17,320 bases of DNA from Geobacter sp. UBA4074 (GCA_002383415.1 DFYU01000059.1:1-17320), one strand, 5' to 3'; counted from the stretch's first letter, positions 6,598-13,794 are shown. A program made the numbers and translations. Notes: generated from the sequence alone by a model not told the origin.

Positions 6598-7974
6598 TTA
6601 GGGAGCCAGCGCAGGGCGCACAGTAAGAAACGGCAGATACGAAACCCGACCGGCGCCGTTCGACTGGATCGGATCCTTGATCCCCTCGGCGATCCGCGCG
6701 TCGCTGGTCTCACCCCACCAGTTAAGGACAGCGGCAAAGTGATCGGGGCCGGCATACTGCAGATTGCCACCCTTATTCTGGCTGAAGGCACTCTGGCTCA
6801 CACTGCCACGGGAACCATCAAGCATAAGTCCCACGCCCAGATTATCCTGAAAGGAGCTGTGTACGATCTTAAGCCGGGCACCCACCGCCATCAGTCCAGC
6901 CTCGCGATTCAAGCTGAAACGGCACTGCTGCAGCTGCCCATCGCCCCCCTTCAGCATAATCCCGACCCGGTTGTCGATTGCACTGCAACCGCTCAGCTTG
7001 AAACGGCACTGGTCAACCACCAGACCTTCCTGACTATTCGCCTGGAATCTGTTGGATGCCACCACCAGTGCAGAACGGTTCACCACAGCCCCCTGCCGAT
7101 TTTCGCGCAGTGTGCCGTCACGCAGTTCAAGCTCACTGTCAAAAGCGGTCACCCCGATATCGGAACGACTGATCCTGAACGTCTGCAGCGTAGCCACGCT
7201 ATCGTACAACGCCACCCCGGTGCGTGCCCGATGCACCTCCAGACCACGACCGCTAAACTGGGAATGGTGGGCTTCGAGCCCCACTTCCGCACCTTCAATA
7301 TGACAATAATCAAGCAGATTTTTCTTTTCAGTGGACAGCAACAGCACCCCACCCCAATCAGCAACCTGCTGCTCAGTGAACACAGAGGTGATCACCACCG
7401 GTTTCTGAGGTGTACCGGCACACACCAGTCGCCCCTGCACCACCAGGCGTGGATTGCGTGCAGAACCGCCAGCTCGCTGGAAGCGGAGGCTGGCGCCGGG
7501 CTCAAGCCGTAACGTGGCCTGGGGGGCCACCACCAGGCTCCCTTTGACCAGCACCGTACCTCGCAGGACCGTATCTTCCCTGATTGTACGCCCACTCAGC
7601 ACCGAATCGGCCCTGGTAACCGTACTGCGAGCCTGCAACGGGCTGTCGTTCGGTGAAATCACGGATGTTTCTGTTGTCAGAGCCGGTTCCTGCAGCACAG
7701 GTACTTCCTGTGGCAACAGCCGCTGGGGGAGCGGTGGCGGTGGTTTGACAACAGCTGCGGCAGGAGGCTCGGTATTCACCGGCAGCGGCTTAACGACCGG
7801 AAGTGGTTTTTCAGGCACGGTCACGGCCAGATTAACGGAGCTTTCCCCCTCCAGCAGACCACCCTCGCCATACAAAAATCGCTGGCATCCCAGTGGACCA
7901 GCCAGCATGACAACCACCAGCAAACAGTACCAAAAAGCTGCCTGAAAACGGTACCCGCGCACTGAAAAAAACAT
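6598..7974 (-). CDS. Exported right-handed parallel beta-helix repeat protein, possible lipoprotein
   Basis: 458-residue predicted secreted protein. A hydrophobic N-terminal segment (about 12-29, WYCLLVVVMLAGPLGC) ends at C30. The cysteine suggests a lipoprotein, although proline at -3 is atypical for a lipobox, so an uncleaved anchor is also possible. A proline-rich linker (about 55-100) follows. The rest is a chain of roughly 20-25-residue rungs such as GSLVVAPQATLRLEPGASLRF and repeated NR.GIML / NREAGLMA / NLGVGLML units, typical of NosD/pectate-lyase-like beta-helices. NWWGE near the C-terminus is a familiar closing motif. No enzymatic residues are recognised, so a structural or carbohydrate-binding role is likely. 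The start at ATG 7974 has GGGAG just upstream. The frame is open to 8028, but that ATG lies upstream of the likely transcription start. First gene of the five-gene operon. Confidence 0.8.
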   Translation of the reverse strand: MFFSVRGYRFQAAFWYCLLVVVMLAGPLGCQRFLYGEGGLLEGESSVNLAVTVPEKPLPVVKPLPVNTEPPAAAVVKPPPPLPQRLLPQEVPVLQEPALTTETSVISPNDSPLQARSTVTRADSVLSGRTIREDTVLRGTVLVKGSLVVAPQATLRLEPGASLRFQRAGGSARNPRLVVQGRLVCAGTPQKPVVITSVFTEQQVADWGGVLLLSTEKKNLLDYCHIEGAEVGLEAHHSQFSGRGLEVHRARTGVALYDSVATLQTFRISRSDIGVTAFDSELELRDGTLRENRQGAVVNRSALVVASNRFQANSQEGLVVDQCRFKLSGCSAIDNRVGIMLKGGDGQLQQCRFSLNREAGLMAVGARLKIVHSSFQDNLGVGLMLDGSRGSVSQSAFSQNKGGNLQYAGPDHFAAVLNWWGETSDARIAEGIKDPIQSNGAGRVSYLPFLTVRPALAP

Positions 7975-8023
7975 GACGCTCCCGACCGACAAAGTATTGA
8001 ATATACGAATAAAGATATTATTT

Positions 8024-8053
8024 AACATAGAATCTGCAGCCTGTAAATTTCAA
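8024..8053 (-). promoter_or_regulatory. Putative sigma-70 promoter of the beta-helix/desulfurase/phoH/tsaD/ksgA operon
   Basis: Reading leftward, TTGAAA (8053-8048), an 18-base spacer, then TATGTT (8029-8024). The predicted start near 8017 gives a leader of about 43 bases before the ATG at 7974. No other convincing promoter is seen within the operon. Confidence 0.35.
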
Positions 8054-8111
8054 AAAAAAGCCCAACATTAGCCAATGCTTTCATACGGTTAGAACTGTTT
8101 ACGTTTTAGCG

Positions 8112-8142
8112 TTGACACAACAATACATCTTGTGGTTGTATT
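8112..8142 (+). promoter_or_regulatory. Putative sigma-70 promoter of nrdJ
   Basis: A perfect -35 TTGACA (8112-8117) is followed by a weak -10 region around TTGTATT (8136-8142; TGTATT at 8137-8142 matches 4/6 with a 19-base spacer). The transcript would begin near 8150, about 100 bases upstream of nrdJ. The first NrdR box fills the spacer, so a bound repressor would block RNA polymerase. Confidence 0.5.
8120..8135. promoter_or_regulatory. NrdR box 1
   Basis: ACAATACATCTTGTGG matches the published 16-base NrdR consensus (aCaCwAtATmtwgTgt) at 13 of 16 positions. It lies between the -35 and -10 of the nrdJ promoter. NrdR is the ATP-cone repressor of ribonucleotide reductase genes; its gene is not in this window. 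Confidence 0.75.
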
Positions 8143-8150
8143 TCGCCCGC

Positions 8151-8166
8151 CCACTAAATATTGTGG
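8151..8166. promoter_or_regulatory. NrdR box 2
   Basis: CCACTAAATATTGTGG matches the same consensus at 13 of 16 positions. It starts exactly 31 bases after box 1, three helical turns, which is the usual arrangement for paired NrdR boxes and strengthens both calls. Confidence 0.78.
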
Positions 8167-8252
8167 TGCTCTCGTTTCCCAGATAATCACAAACGGAATC
8201 CTTTAGATACAAAACAGCATTTATTCACACGACAGCAGAAGGAGAGCGAACC

Positions 8253-10490
8253 ATGTCACCACAATCACCCGCCACCATCGAGCCTGCGCTTTCCCAGAAC
8301 GCCAGAACCGTCCTTGAAAAACGGTACCTTAAGCGGGACGCCAACGGCAAGCCTCTTGAGACGCCGGCCGACATGCTGCGCCGCGTTGCCGATACGATTG
8401 CCGAACCTGATCGGAAGTTCGACAAAAAAGCCGATCTCAAAAAACTGTCGGACCGTTTCTACGGGATGATGGCCAGCTTCGACTTTATGCCCAACTCCCC
8501 TACCCTGATGAACGCCGGTCGTGAACTGGGCCAGCTCTCGGCCTGTTTCGTGCTGCCGGTGGGCGACTCCATCGAAGAGATCTTCGATGCGGTCAAGTTC
8601 ACCGCCATGATCCACAAGTCGGGCGGCGGCACCGGCTTCTCCTTCTCCCGTCTGCGTCCGGCCAATGACCTGGTGCTGACCACCACCGGCATCTCCAGCG
8701 GCCCGATCTCCTTCATGCGGGTCTTCGATACCGCCACCGAAACCATCAAGCAGGGCGGCACCCGCCGCGGCGCCAATATGGGCATCCTGCGGGTTGACCA
8801 CCCTGATATCATGAATTTCATCATGTGCAAGGCCGACCAGAAGCAGTTCAATAACTTCAACATCTCCGTCGGCCTGACCGAAAAATTCATGCAGGCCGTG
8901 GAGCGTGATGAAGAATACGACCTGTACAACCCCCGCGACAAGAAAAAATGCGGCACCATGAACGCCCGCAAGGTATACCAGCGGATCGTCAACCAAGCCT
9001 GGGAAAACGGCGAGCCGGGCATCATCTTCCTGGACCGCCTGAACCGCGACAACCCCACCCCCCATGTGGGCGAGATCGAATCCACCAACCCCTGCGGCGA
9101 GCAGCCATTGCTGCCCTACGAATCCTGCAACCTGGGCTCCATCAACCTGGGCCGCTTCATCAAGGACGGTGCCATCGATTGGACACGCCTGAAAGAGGTA
9201 ATCCACAGCGCAGTCCACTTCCTGGATAACGTGATCGAGGCCAACAAATACCCACTGCAGCAGATCCACGACATGACCCACGCCAACCGCAAGATCGGTC
9301 TGGGGGTCATGGGCTGGGCCGACATGCTGATCATGCTGGGCATCCCCTACAACTCTGATGAGGCCGTCAAACTGGGCACCAAGCTGATGCAATTCATCAA
9401 CGAGGAAGGCCACGCCGCTTCCCGCGAACTGGGTCAGCAACGGGGCGCCTTCCCCAACTTCAAGGGCTCCATCTTCGACAAAAAAGGCGCCCTGCCCCAG
9501 CGCAACGCCACCGTCACCACCATCGCCCCCACCGGCACCATCTCAATCATCGCCGGCGCTTCCTCCGGCGTCGAGCCGCTGTTCGCCGTCTGCTTCCAGC
9601 GTCGCCAGCTGGACACCATCATGTACGAGACCAACCCGCTGTTTGAGAAGATCGCCAAAGAACGCGGCTTCTGGTCTGAAGAGGTGCTGCGCAGCATCTC
9701 TGAAAATCATGGTTCGGTACAAGGGATCGATGAAATCCCGGCCGATGTGCAGCGGGCCTTTATCACTGCCCACGATATCAGCCCGGAAGACCATATCCAG
9801 ATGCAGGCCGCCTTCCAGTACCACACCGATAACGCCGTCTCCAAGACCGTCAACTTCCCCAACACGGCCACCATTGAAGAGGTTGAGCAGGTCTATATGC
9901 TGGCCTACAAGACCGGCTGCAAAGGTGTCACCATCTACCGCGACGGCTCCCGTGACGAGCAGGTACTCTCCACTGCCAAGAAAGAGGAAAAAGCGGCCGT
10001 TGCCTCGGTGCCGGTGGAGGACGAAAAGCATGCCGTCAAGCGTGAGCGCCCCAAGGCACTCAAAGGCTGGACCTACCAGATGCAGACCGGCTGCGGCCCG
10101 CTCTACATCACCGTCAACGAGGACAAAAATGGCCTGTTCGAACTGTTCACCACCATGGGCAAGGCCGGCGGCTGCGCCGCCTCACAGTCCGAGGCCATCG
10201 GCCGGATGGTCTCCCTGGCCTGGCGCAGCGGCGTGCAAGCCCGTCAGGTAATCAAGCAACTATTGGGTATCTCCTGCCACTGCCCCACCGGCTTTGGCGA
10301 CAACCGGATCCTCTCCTGCGCCGACGCCGTGGCCAAGGCAATCCAGGCTCACATGATCGCCAACGGCTACGACCTGAACGCCGAAACCACTCTCCAGGAG
10401 CGCGGTGCCTGCCCCGAGTGCGGCGGCGCTGTGGAACATGAAGGCGGTTGCATGGTCTGCCACTGCTGCGGCTACTCCGAGTGCGCCTAA
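8253..10490 (+). CDS. nrdJ: Vitamin B12-dependent (class II) ribonucleoside-diphosphate reductase
   Basis: 745-residue class II ribonucleotide reductase. It reduces ribonucleotides to deoxyribonucleotides using a thiyl radical generated by adenosylcobalamin, and so needs neither oxygen nor an activase. The fold begins directly with the RNR N-domain; there is no N-terminal ATP-cone. The active-site set is complete: redox pair C98 (LSACFVLP) and C292 (YESCNLG), and the NPCGE loop with N279, thiyl C281 and E283. A TSCPD domain lies at about 610-680 (CGPLYITVNEDKNGLFELF), and the C-terminus is a cysteine-rich zinc-ribbon-like tail (CPECGG...CMVCHCCGYSEC) that carries reducing equivalents. The ATG at 8253 has AAGGAGA at about 8 bases. 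It is monocistronic and probably repressed by NrdR through two upstream boxes. No cobalamin riboswitch seen. Confidence 0.96.
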   Translation: MSPQSPATIEPALSQNARTVLEKRYLKRDANGKPLETPADMLRRVADTIAEPDRKFDKKADLKKLSDRFYGMMASFDFMPNSPTLMNAGRELGQLSACFVLPVGDSIEEIFDAVKFTAMIHKSGGGTGFSFSRLRPANDLVLTTTGISSGPISFMRVFDTATETIKQGGTRRGANMGILRVDHPDIMNFIMCKADQKQFNNFNISVGLTEKFMQAVERDEEYDLYNPRDKKKCGTMNARKVYQRIVNQAWENGEPGIIFLDRLNRDNPTPHVGEIESTNPCGEQPLLPYESCNLGSINLGRFIKDGAIDWTRLKEVIHSAVHFLDNVIEANKYPLQQIHDMTHANRKIGLGVMGWADMLIMLGIPYNSDEAVKLGTKLMQFINEEGHAASRELGQQRGAFPNFKGSIFDKKGALPQRNATVTTIAPTGTISIIAGASSGVEPLFAVCFQRRQLDTIMYETNPLFEKIAKERGFWSEEVLRSISENHGSVQGIDEIPADVQRAFITAHDISPEDHIQMQAAFQYHTDNAVSKTVNFPNTATIEEVEQVYMLAYKTGCKGVTIYRDGSRDEQVLSTAKKEEKAAVASVPVEDEKHAVKRERPKALKGWTYQMQTGCGPLYITVNEDKNGLFELFTTMGKAGGCAASQSEAIGRMVSLAWRSGVQARQVIKQLLGISCHCPTGFGDNRILSCADAVAKAIQAHMIANGYDLNAETTLQERGACPECGGAVEHEGGCMVCHCCGYSECA

Positions 10491-10497
10491 ACGGAGG

Positions 10498-10527
10498 TTG
10501 ACAATCTGGAGCACCTTTCGCTATAAA
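10498..10527 (+). promoter_or_regulatory. Strong sigma-70 promoter of the tRNA-Gly gene
   Basis: TTGACA (10498-10503), 18-base spacer, TATAAA (10522-10527). Transcription would start near 10534, a few bases before the mature tRNA. It begins only 8 bases after the nrdJ stop codon, so the tRNA does not depend on nrdJ transcription. Confidence 0.8.
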
Positions 10528-10535
10528 GGTACTCC
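10508..10535. repeat. Inverted repeat overlapping the tRNA-Gly promoter
   Basis: GGAGCACCTTT (10508-10518) and AAAGGTACTCC (10525-10535) are reverse complements at 10 of 11 positions around a 6-base centre that includes the start of the -10 box. No T-tract follows, so it is not a classic terminator for nrdJ, although an RNA read through from nrdJ would form this hairpin. It could equally be an operator. Confidence 0.6.
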
Positions 10536-10540
10536 AGTTC

Positions 10541-10615
<75 letters not shown>

Positions 10616-10623
10616 AAAGCCTG

Positions 10624-10653
10624 AAAGGCCGACATTAATTGTCGGCCTTTTTT
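10624..10653 (+). terminator. Rho-independent terminator of tRNA-Gly
   Basis: AAAGGCCGACA (10624-10634) pairs perfectly with TGTCGGCCTTT (10640-10650) around loop TTAAT, followed by a T run to 10653. It lies 8 bases after the tRNA CCA and 18 bases before the zeta-like gene. Confidence 0.92.
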
Positions 10654-10671
10654 GTTAAAATATGGAGTCAT

Positions 10672-11250
10672 ATGCCCCACGTTATCGTCATAGCTGGCCC
10701 CAATGGTGCCGGAAAATCAACAACAGCACCGGCAATCCTAAAAGGTGCGCTTGGTGTCACTGAATTTGTCAATGCCGACACCATTGCAGCAGGTCTTTCG
10801 GCATTCAACCCGGAAAAGGCAGCTTTTCAGGCTGGCAGGGTCATGCTTGAGCGCCTGCGGCAGTTGGCAGCAGATCAGGAAGATTTTGCCTTTGAGACCA
10901 CTCTGGCCAGCAAATCCTTTGCTCACTGGATTCAGACTCTTAAGCTTGAAGGCTACACTTTTCACCTATTCTTTCTATGGCTCCCCTCTTCCGAATTTGC
11001 GGCTGCCCGTGTTGCCGAACGAGTACGCATGGGGGGCCATAATGTGCCGGAGGATACTATTCGTCGCAGGTACCATACTGGATTAAAAAATTTCTTTTCC
11101 ATATATCAGCACCTTGCTGATACATGGCGCATCTATGACAACTCTGCACCTGGCTCCCCTCGCTTGCTATCAACCGGAGAACGTACTATAACTACAAATG
11201 TTGTTGATGTGCCGCTCTGGGAGTCGCTGAAAGGAATGTATCATGGCTGA
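10672..11250 (+). CDS. Zeta-toxin-family P-loop kinase
   Basis: 192-residue P-loop protein of the zeta toxin group, whose characterised members phosphorylate UDP-N-acetylglucosamine and block cell-wall synthesis. Walker A GPNGAGKST is at 9-17 (after HVIVIA), followed by FVNADTIAAGL (32-42), FETTLAS (74-80) and a basic C-terminal lid RVRMGGHNVPEDTIRRRY near 124-141. The start is the ATG at 10672 after GGAG; the open frame to 10639 would begin inside the preceding terminator. It overlaps the next small gene by 8 bases, so the two are translationally coupled. In the classical epsilon-zeta system the antitoxin comes first; here a different small gene comes second. Chromosomal zeta-like kinases may have lost toxicity, so toxin activity is inference. 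A and T content is higher than in nrdJ, hinting at an accessory gene. Confidence 0.8.
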   Translation: MPHVIVIAGPNGAGKSTTAPAILKGALGVTEFVNADTIAAGLSAFNPEKAAFQAGRVMLERLRQLAADQEDFAFETTLASKSFAHWIQTLKLEGYTFHLFFLWLPSSEFAAARVAERVRMGGHNVPEDTIRRRYHTGLKNFFSIYQHLADTWRIYDNSAPGSPRLLSTGERTITTNVVDVPLWESLKGMYHG

Positions 11251-11422
11251 GGCTGCAAAGAAGGATATCAGCAAAATTCTTGCTGAGGGTACCGAGATTG
11301 ACGAGGCCGTAAAGCAGGCGGTACAGAAGGCGGTATTGCAGCATAAGCTAGCTGGTAATCCGATTGTCGGAATGAAGGACGGCAAGATGGTTTGGTTAAA
11401 GCCTGAAGAAATTCAGGGCTGA
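11243..11422 (+). CDS. Small conserved partner of the zeta-like kinase, candidate antitoxin
   Basis: 59-residue protein. The first half is charged and helical in appearance (EIDEAVKQAVQKAVLQHKLA, about 18-37); the second half, GNPIVGMKDGKMVWLKPEEI, looks like a small beta unit. It starts at ATG 11243 inside the zeta-like gene, with AAAGGA about 7 bases upstream, and has a Rho-independent terminator after it. I recall short proteins with this GNP...DGK.VW..PEEI pattern beside zeta-like kinases in other bacteria, but cannot confirm this here. The tight overlap suggests a partner or inhibitor of the kinase. It is not recognisably similar to the three-helix epsilon antitoxin. Function otherwise unknown. 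Confidence 0.75.
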   Translation: MAEAAKKDISKILAEGTEIDEAVKQAVQKAVLQHKLAGNPIVGMKDGKMVWLKPEEIQG

Positions 11423-11449
11423 TCTTTCGCATGTTAACGTACACCGTTT

Positions 11450-11480
11450 AAGGGGTTAGGCACAAGCCGGCCCCTTTTTT
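11450..11480 (+). terminator. Rho-independent terminator of the zeta/partner operon
   Basis: AAGGGG (11450-11455) pairs with CCCCTT (11471-11476), with an inner GGC/GCC stem around ACAA, and the T run extends to 11480. Confidence 0.75.
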
Positions 11481-11518
11481 CGTGTATAACCATCCGTAAA
11501 ACGTTACCGGGGAGTCAG

Positions 11519-11655
11519 GTGCAAATCTGGATTGATGCCGATGCCTGTCCACGGGTAATCAAAGAGATTGTGTTCCTCGCCTCGGAGCGGCTGAAACCGT
11601 CGGCCTGCTGATGGCCAAGAACAGCCTGACCAAACGTAACTCGCTCCTGATCCGT
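11519..11655 (+). pseudogene. Frameshifted and truncated YaiI/YqxD (DUF188) gene remnant
   Basis: From a GTG at 11519 (GGGGAG upstream) the frame reads MQIWIDADACPRVIKEIVFL, the conserved N-terminus of the YaiI/YqxD family (DUF188), whose intact members are about 150 residues. The frame stops at 11609-11611 after 30 codons. In the frame two bases over, beginning at 11605, the sequence reads LLMAKNSLTKRNSLLIR, which fits the next family segment (roughly LVAN.NL....S.LIR). So a frameshift lies near 11590-11605. After 11655 similarity ends and about 100 residues are missing. Because Asp-rich IDADACP and the following block align in order, this is a decayed gene rather than chance similarity. The 3' part may have been removed when the downstream ATPase gene arrived. 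Confidence 0.75.
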
Positions 11656-11745
11656 GGAAGGCGACCCGTCTAATGGCACTGCCGGCAAAAACGAGCCGCA
11701 CAAATAACCTTGCAAATTGATGACATAACCATTATTTTACAAGGT
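11656..11745. other. Unassigned spacer between the YaiI relic and the AAA ATPase gene
   Basis: Together with the relic and terminator this closes the 320-base stretch without an intact gene. I see no promoter, RNA gene or repeat here that I would defend. It probably contains the junction between the old YaiI gene and the incoming ATPase gene. Confidence 0.4.
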
Positions 11746-12972
11746 ATGTACAGAGAACGACTACTTTCAAATCGCCTGATCAGGCTGACGCAGCATTTCC
11801 CGGTGACTGTGGTCAGCGGCGCCCGTCAGGTTGGCAAGACCACTCTGCTCAAACATCTGTTCCCCCACCATGATTACGTGGTCTTCGACGCCAGCCTCGA
11901 CCTGGAAGGGGCACGGCGTGATCCAGACCTGTTTTTGCGTAACCACCCCTCGCCGCTGATTCTTGATGAAATCCAGTACGCTCCCGAACTGGTTTCAGCC
12001 ATCAAACGAATGGTTGACCGTTCTCCGGGCATTGCCGGCCAGTTTGTACTAACCGGATCGCAACAATGGCAGGTACTGAAGACACTGGCAGAAAGCCTGG
12101 CTGGCAGGACCGCTTTTTTAGACCTGCAAAGTTTCTCGTTACAGGAACTGAGCAACTGCACCAACGGTTGGATGGCACAATGGCTGACCGCGCCGGAACA
12201 GTTTGTCCAGTGGAGCAAAAGTGGCAGCTATGCCGCCATCGATCTGAAAGACTGGCTCTGGCGCGGTGCTATGCCAGCTGTGCAGACATTGCCCGATGAT
12301 CTGGTCATGGACTTCTGGGCCGGGTATCATCGCACCTACGTCGAGCGGGATGCGCGACTGGTTGGCGAGGTGCAGGATTGGCACGAATTCGGTCGCTTCA
12401 TCGGCTTAATGACTGCCCTGACCGGGCAGGAGATCAACTACAGCCAACTGGGTCGCGAGATCGGCATTACTCCACAGACCTCCAGACGTTGGCTGCAGAT
12501 ACTGGAGGCCACCTACCAGTGGCACTCACTGTCGGCTTTCTCCGGCAACCCGGTCAAACGGGTGTCGTCAAAGTCAAAAGGACACCTGACCGATACCGGC
12601 CTGGCCTGTTACCATGCCCGACTTTCAACGCCACACATGCTGGCCTCCCATCCGCTTTTCGGGGCACTGTTTGAAACCGCCGTAGTGCAAGAGCTACGGA
12701 AACAGGTGGCTGCTACTGGTTCGACAACATCCTGGTATCACTGGCGGTCTGCCGGCGGCGCCGAAGTTGATCTGCTACTTGAAAAGGACGATACGCTCTA
12801 TCCATTCGAATGCAAATTGACCAGCAATCCGTCAAAACGCGACGCATCCGGCATCAACGCCTTCAGGGCAGCCTACCCGAACCGGCGCATTGGCAAGGGC
12901 GCAGTCATCTGTGCCGTTGAGCGGCCACGCTGGATCAGCGAAGAAGTACTGGCAGTGCCCTGGAACCTGCTA
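11746..12972 (+). CDS. AAA ATPase with DUF4143-type nuclease-like C-terminal domain
   Basis: About 408 residues. The N-terminal AAA_14-type ATPase has Walker A GARQVGKT (25-32), Walker B LILDEIQ (71-77) and a sensor-like VLTGSQQ (101-107). The middle, around 225-262, resembles a winged helix-turn-helix (YSQLGREIGITPQTSRRWL). The C-terminal DUF4143 part (about 300-400) has FETAVVQEL, then EVDLLLE and FECK near D342, E355 and K357, the spacing of a PD-(D/E)xK nuclease core. The family is widespread, often horizontally acquired, and of unsettled function; roles in defence or toxicity have been suggested but I do not assume one. The start is uncertain: ATG 11746 has AAGG too close upstream, while the frame is open to a TTG at 11710. 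The stop codon follows at 12973-12975. YaeQ follows 21 bases later. Confidence 0.8.
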
Positions 12973-12996
12973 TAAACGCTTTCTAAAGAGAACATA

Positions 12997-13557
12997 ATGG
13001 CACTCCCATCAACCATATATCGTGTAACCATACAACTCTCAGACCTTGATCGCAGCCTGTTCGAGACGCTGCAAACCACCGTAGCCCGTCATCCCTCGGA
13101 GACCGATGAACGTCTGGTGGCCAGGCTGCTGGCCTACGCCCTGTTCTATGAAGCAGGGATCAGTTTCACCAAAGGGATCTGCGACGGGGATCAACCGGAC
13201 CTCTGGACAAAAGCGCTGGATGGACGGGTAAGCTCCTGGATCGAAGTCGGCCTGCCGGACCCGGACCGCCTGATCAAGGCAGCCAAGCATGCCGGGCAGG
13301 TTTGGCTACTGGCCTGCGGCAACGGCCTATCGGTTTGGAAACGCCAGCACCTGGACAAACTGGCTCGCAGTCGCAACCTGACCATCGTCAGCATTGATCA
13401 GGCATGTATCGGGAAACTGTTGGCTTCGCTGGAGCGGTCCATCAACTGGTCCGTCACCATCACCGAAGGTACCCTCTACCTGCAGGTTGCCGATCAGTCC
13501 CTGGAGACCGTGCCGCAGGTCATTCTACAGGATGGCCGCTTGGCATCCAACAACTGA
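12997..13557 (+). CDS. yaeQ: YaeQ family protein
   Basis: 185-186-residue protein matching the YaeQ family along its whole length: MALPSTIYRVTIQLSDLDRS at the start, then RHPSETDERLVARLLAYAL (31-49), DGDQPDLW (63-70) and WIEVGLPD (81-88). YaeQ has a PD-(D/E)xK nuclease-like fold; E35/E38, D65/D68 and E83 are candidate conserved acids. In E. coli it was first described as a suppressor of rfaH loss, and its true biochemical role is unclear. The ATG at 12997 has a weak AAAGAG site upstream. It lies 21 bases behind the AAA-DUF4143 gene and is probably co-transcribed. Two nuclease-fold proteins side by side is notable, but a shared pathway is speculation. Confidence 0.88.
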   Translation: MALPSTIYRVTIQLSDLDRSLFETLQTTVARHPSETDERLVARLLAYALFYEAGISFTKGICDGDQPDLWTKALDGRVSSWIEVGLPDPDRLIKAAKHAGQVWLLACGNGLSVWKRQHLDKLARSRNLTIVSIDQACIGKLLASLERSINWSVTITEGTLYLQVADQSLETVPQVILQDGRLASNN

Positions 13558-13578
13558 CAAAAATCGTCACCATTCATT

Positions 13579-13599
13579 GACAAAGACACGACCGGGACA
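13579..13599. promoter_or_regulatory. Candidate PilR enhancer site (clustered GACA repeats) upstream of pilA
   Basis: Three GACA words occur at 13579-13582, 13585-13588 and 13596-13599; on the other strand these are TGTC, the core reported for PilR binding in Pseudomonas pilA. They sit 70-90 bases upstream of the sigma-54 core, a suitable distance for an activator. Short words like this are common, so the call is tentative. Confidence 0.3.
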
Positions 13600-13665
13600 A
13601 TCACCCCCCCTGAAAAGATCACACATACCATCATCATTTTAACAACTTACAACAGCAGAAGCACT

Positions 13666-13681
13666 TGGCTTTATGTTTGCA
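13666..13681 (+). promoter_or_regulatory. Sigma-54 (RpoN) promoter of pilA
   Basis: TGGCTTTATGTTTGCA has GG at 13667-13668 and GC at 13679-13680, separated by exactly 10 bases, and the TGGC...TTGCA core of the -24/-12 consensus. Transcription should start near 13692, leaving a leader of about 100 bases. RpoN with PilR is known to drive pilA in Geobacter sulfurreducens, which agrees. Confidence 0.8.
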
Positions 13682-13794
13682 TACTGTACATTGTGTTTTT
13701 GCATAACAAAATGCCGTTAGATTACCCTCCCGCACCTCTGAAAACCAACTTAGCCCTGCAATCAAGCACGGCACAACCGAAAGGAGAAGTGACA

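Noticed and set aside
8054..8252. Possible cobalamin riboswitch before the B12-dependent nrdJ
   Set aside because: No B12-box or long structured leader is visible; the region is explained by the promoter and two NrdR boxes.
8265..9440. A 391-codon open frame on the minus strand across nrdJ
   Set aside because: It is the mirror of a G+C-rich real gene: nrdJ has full catalytic motifs and a good ribosome-binding site, while this frame matches no family and has low-complexity valine/glycine/histidine content.
10639..10671. Zeta-like gene starting at the TTG at 10639
   Set aside because: This would begin inside the loop and stem of the tRNA terminator; the ATG at 10672 gives the family N-terminus.
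13681..13705. Second sigma-54-like core around GTGTTTTTGCATA
   Set aside because: It repeats the TTGCA half but lacks the GG at -24; it is probably just a sequence echo downstream of the true promoter.
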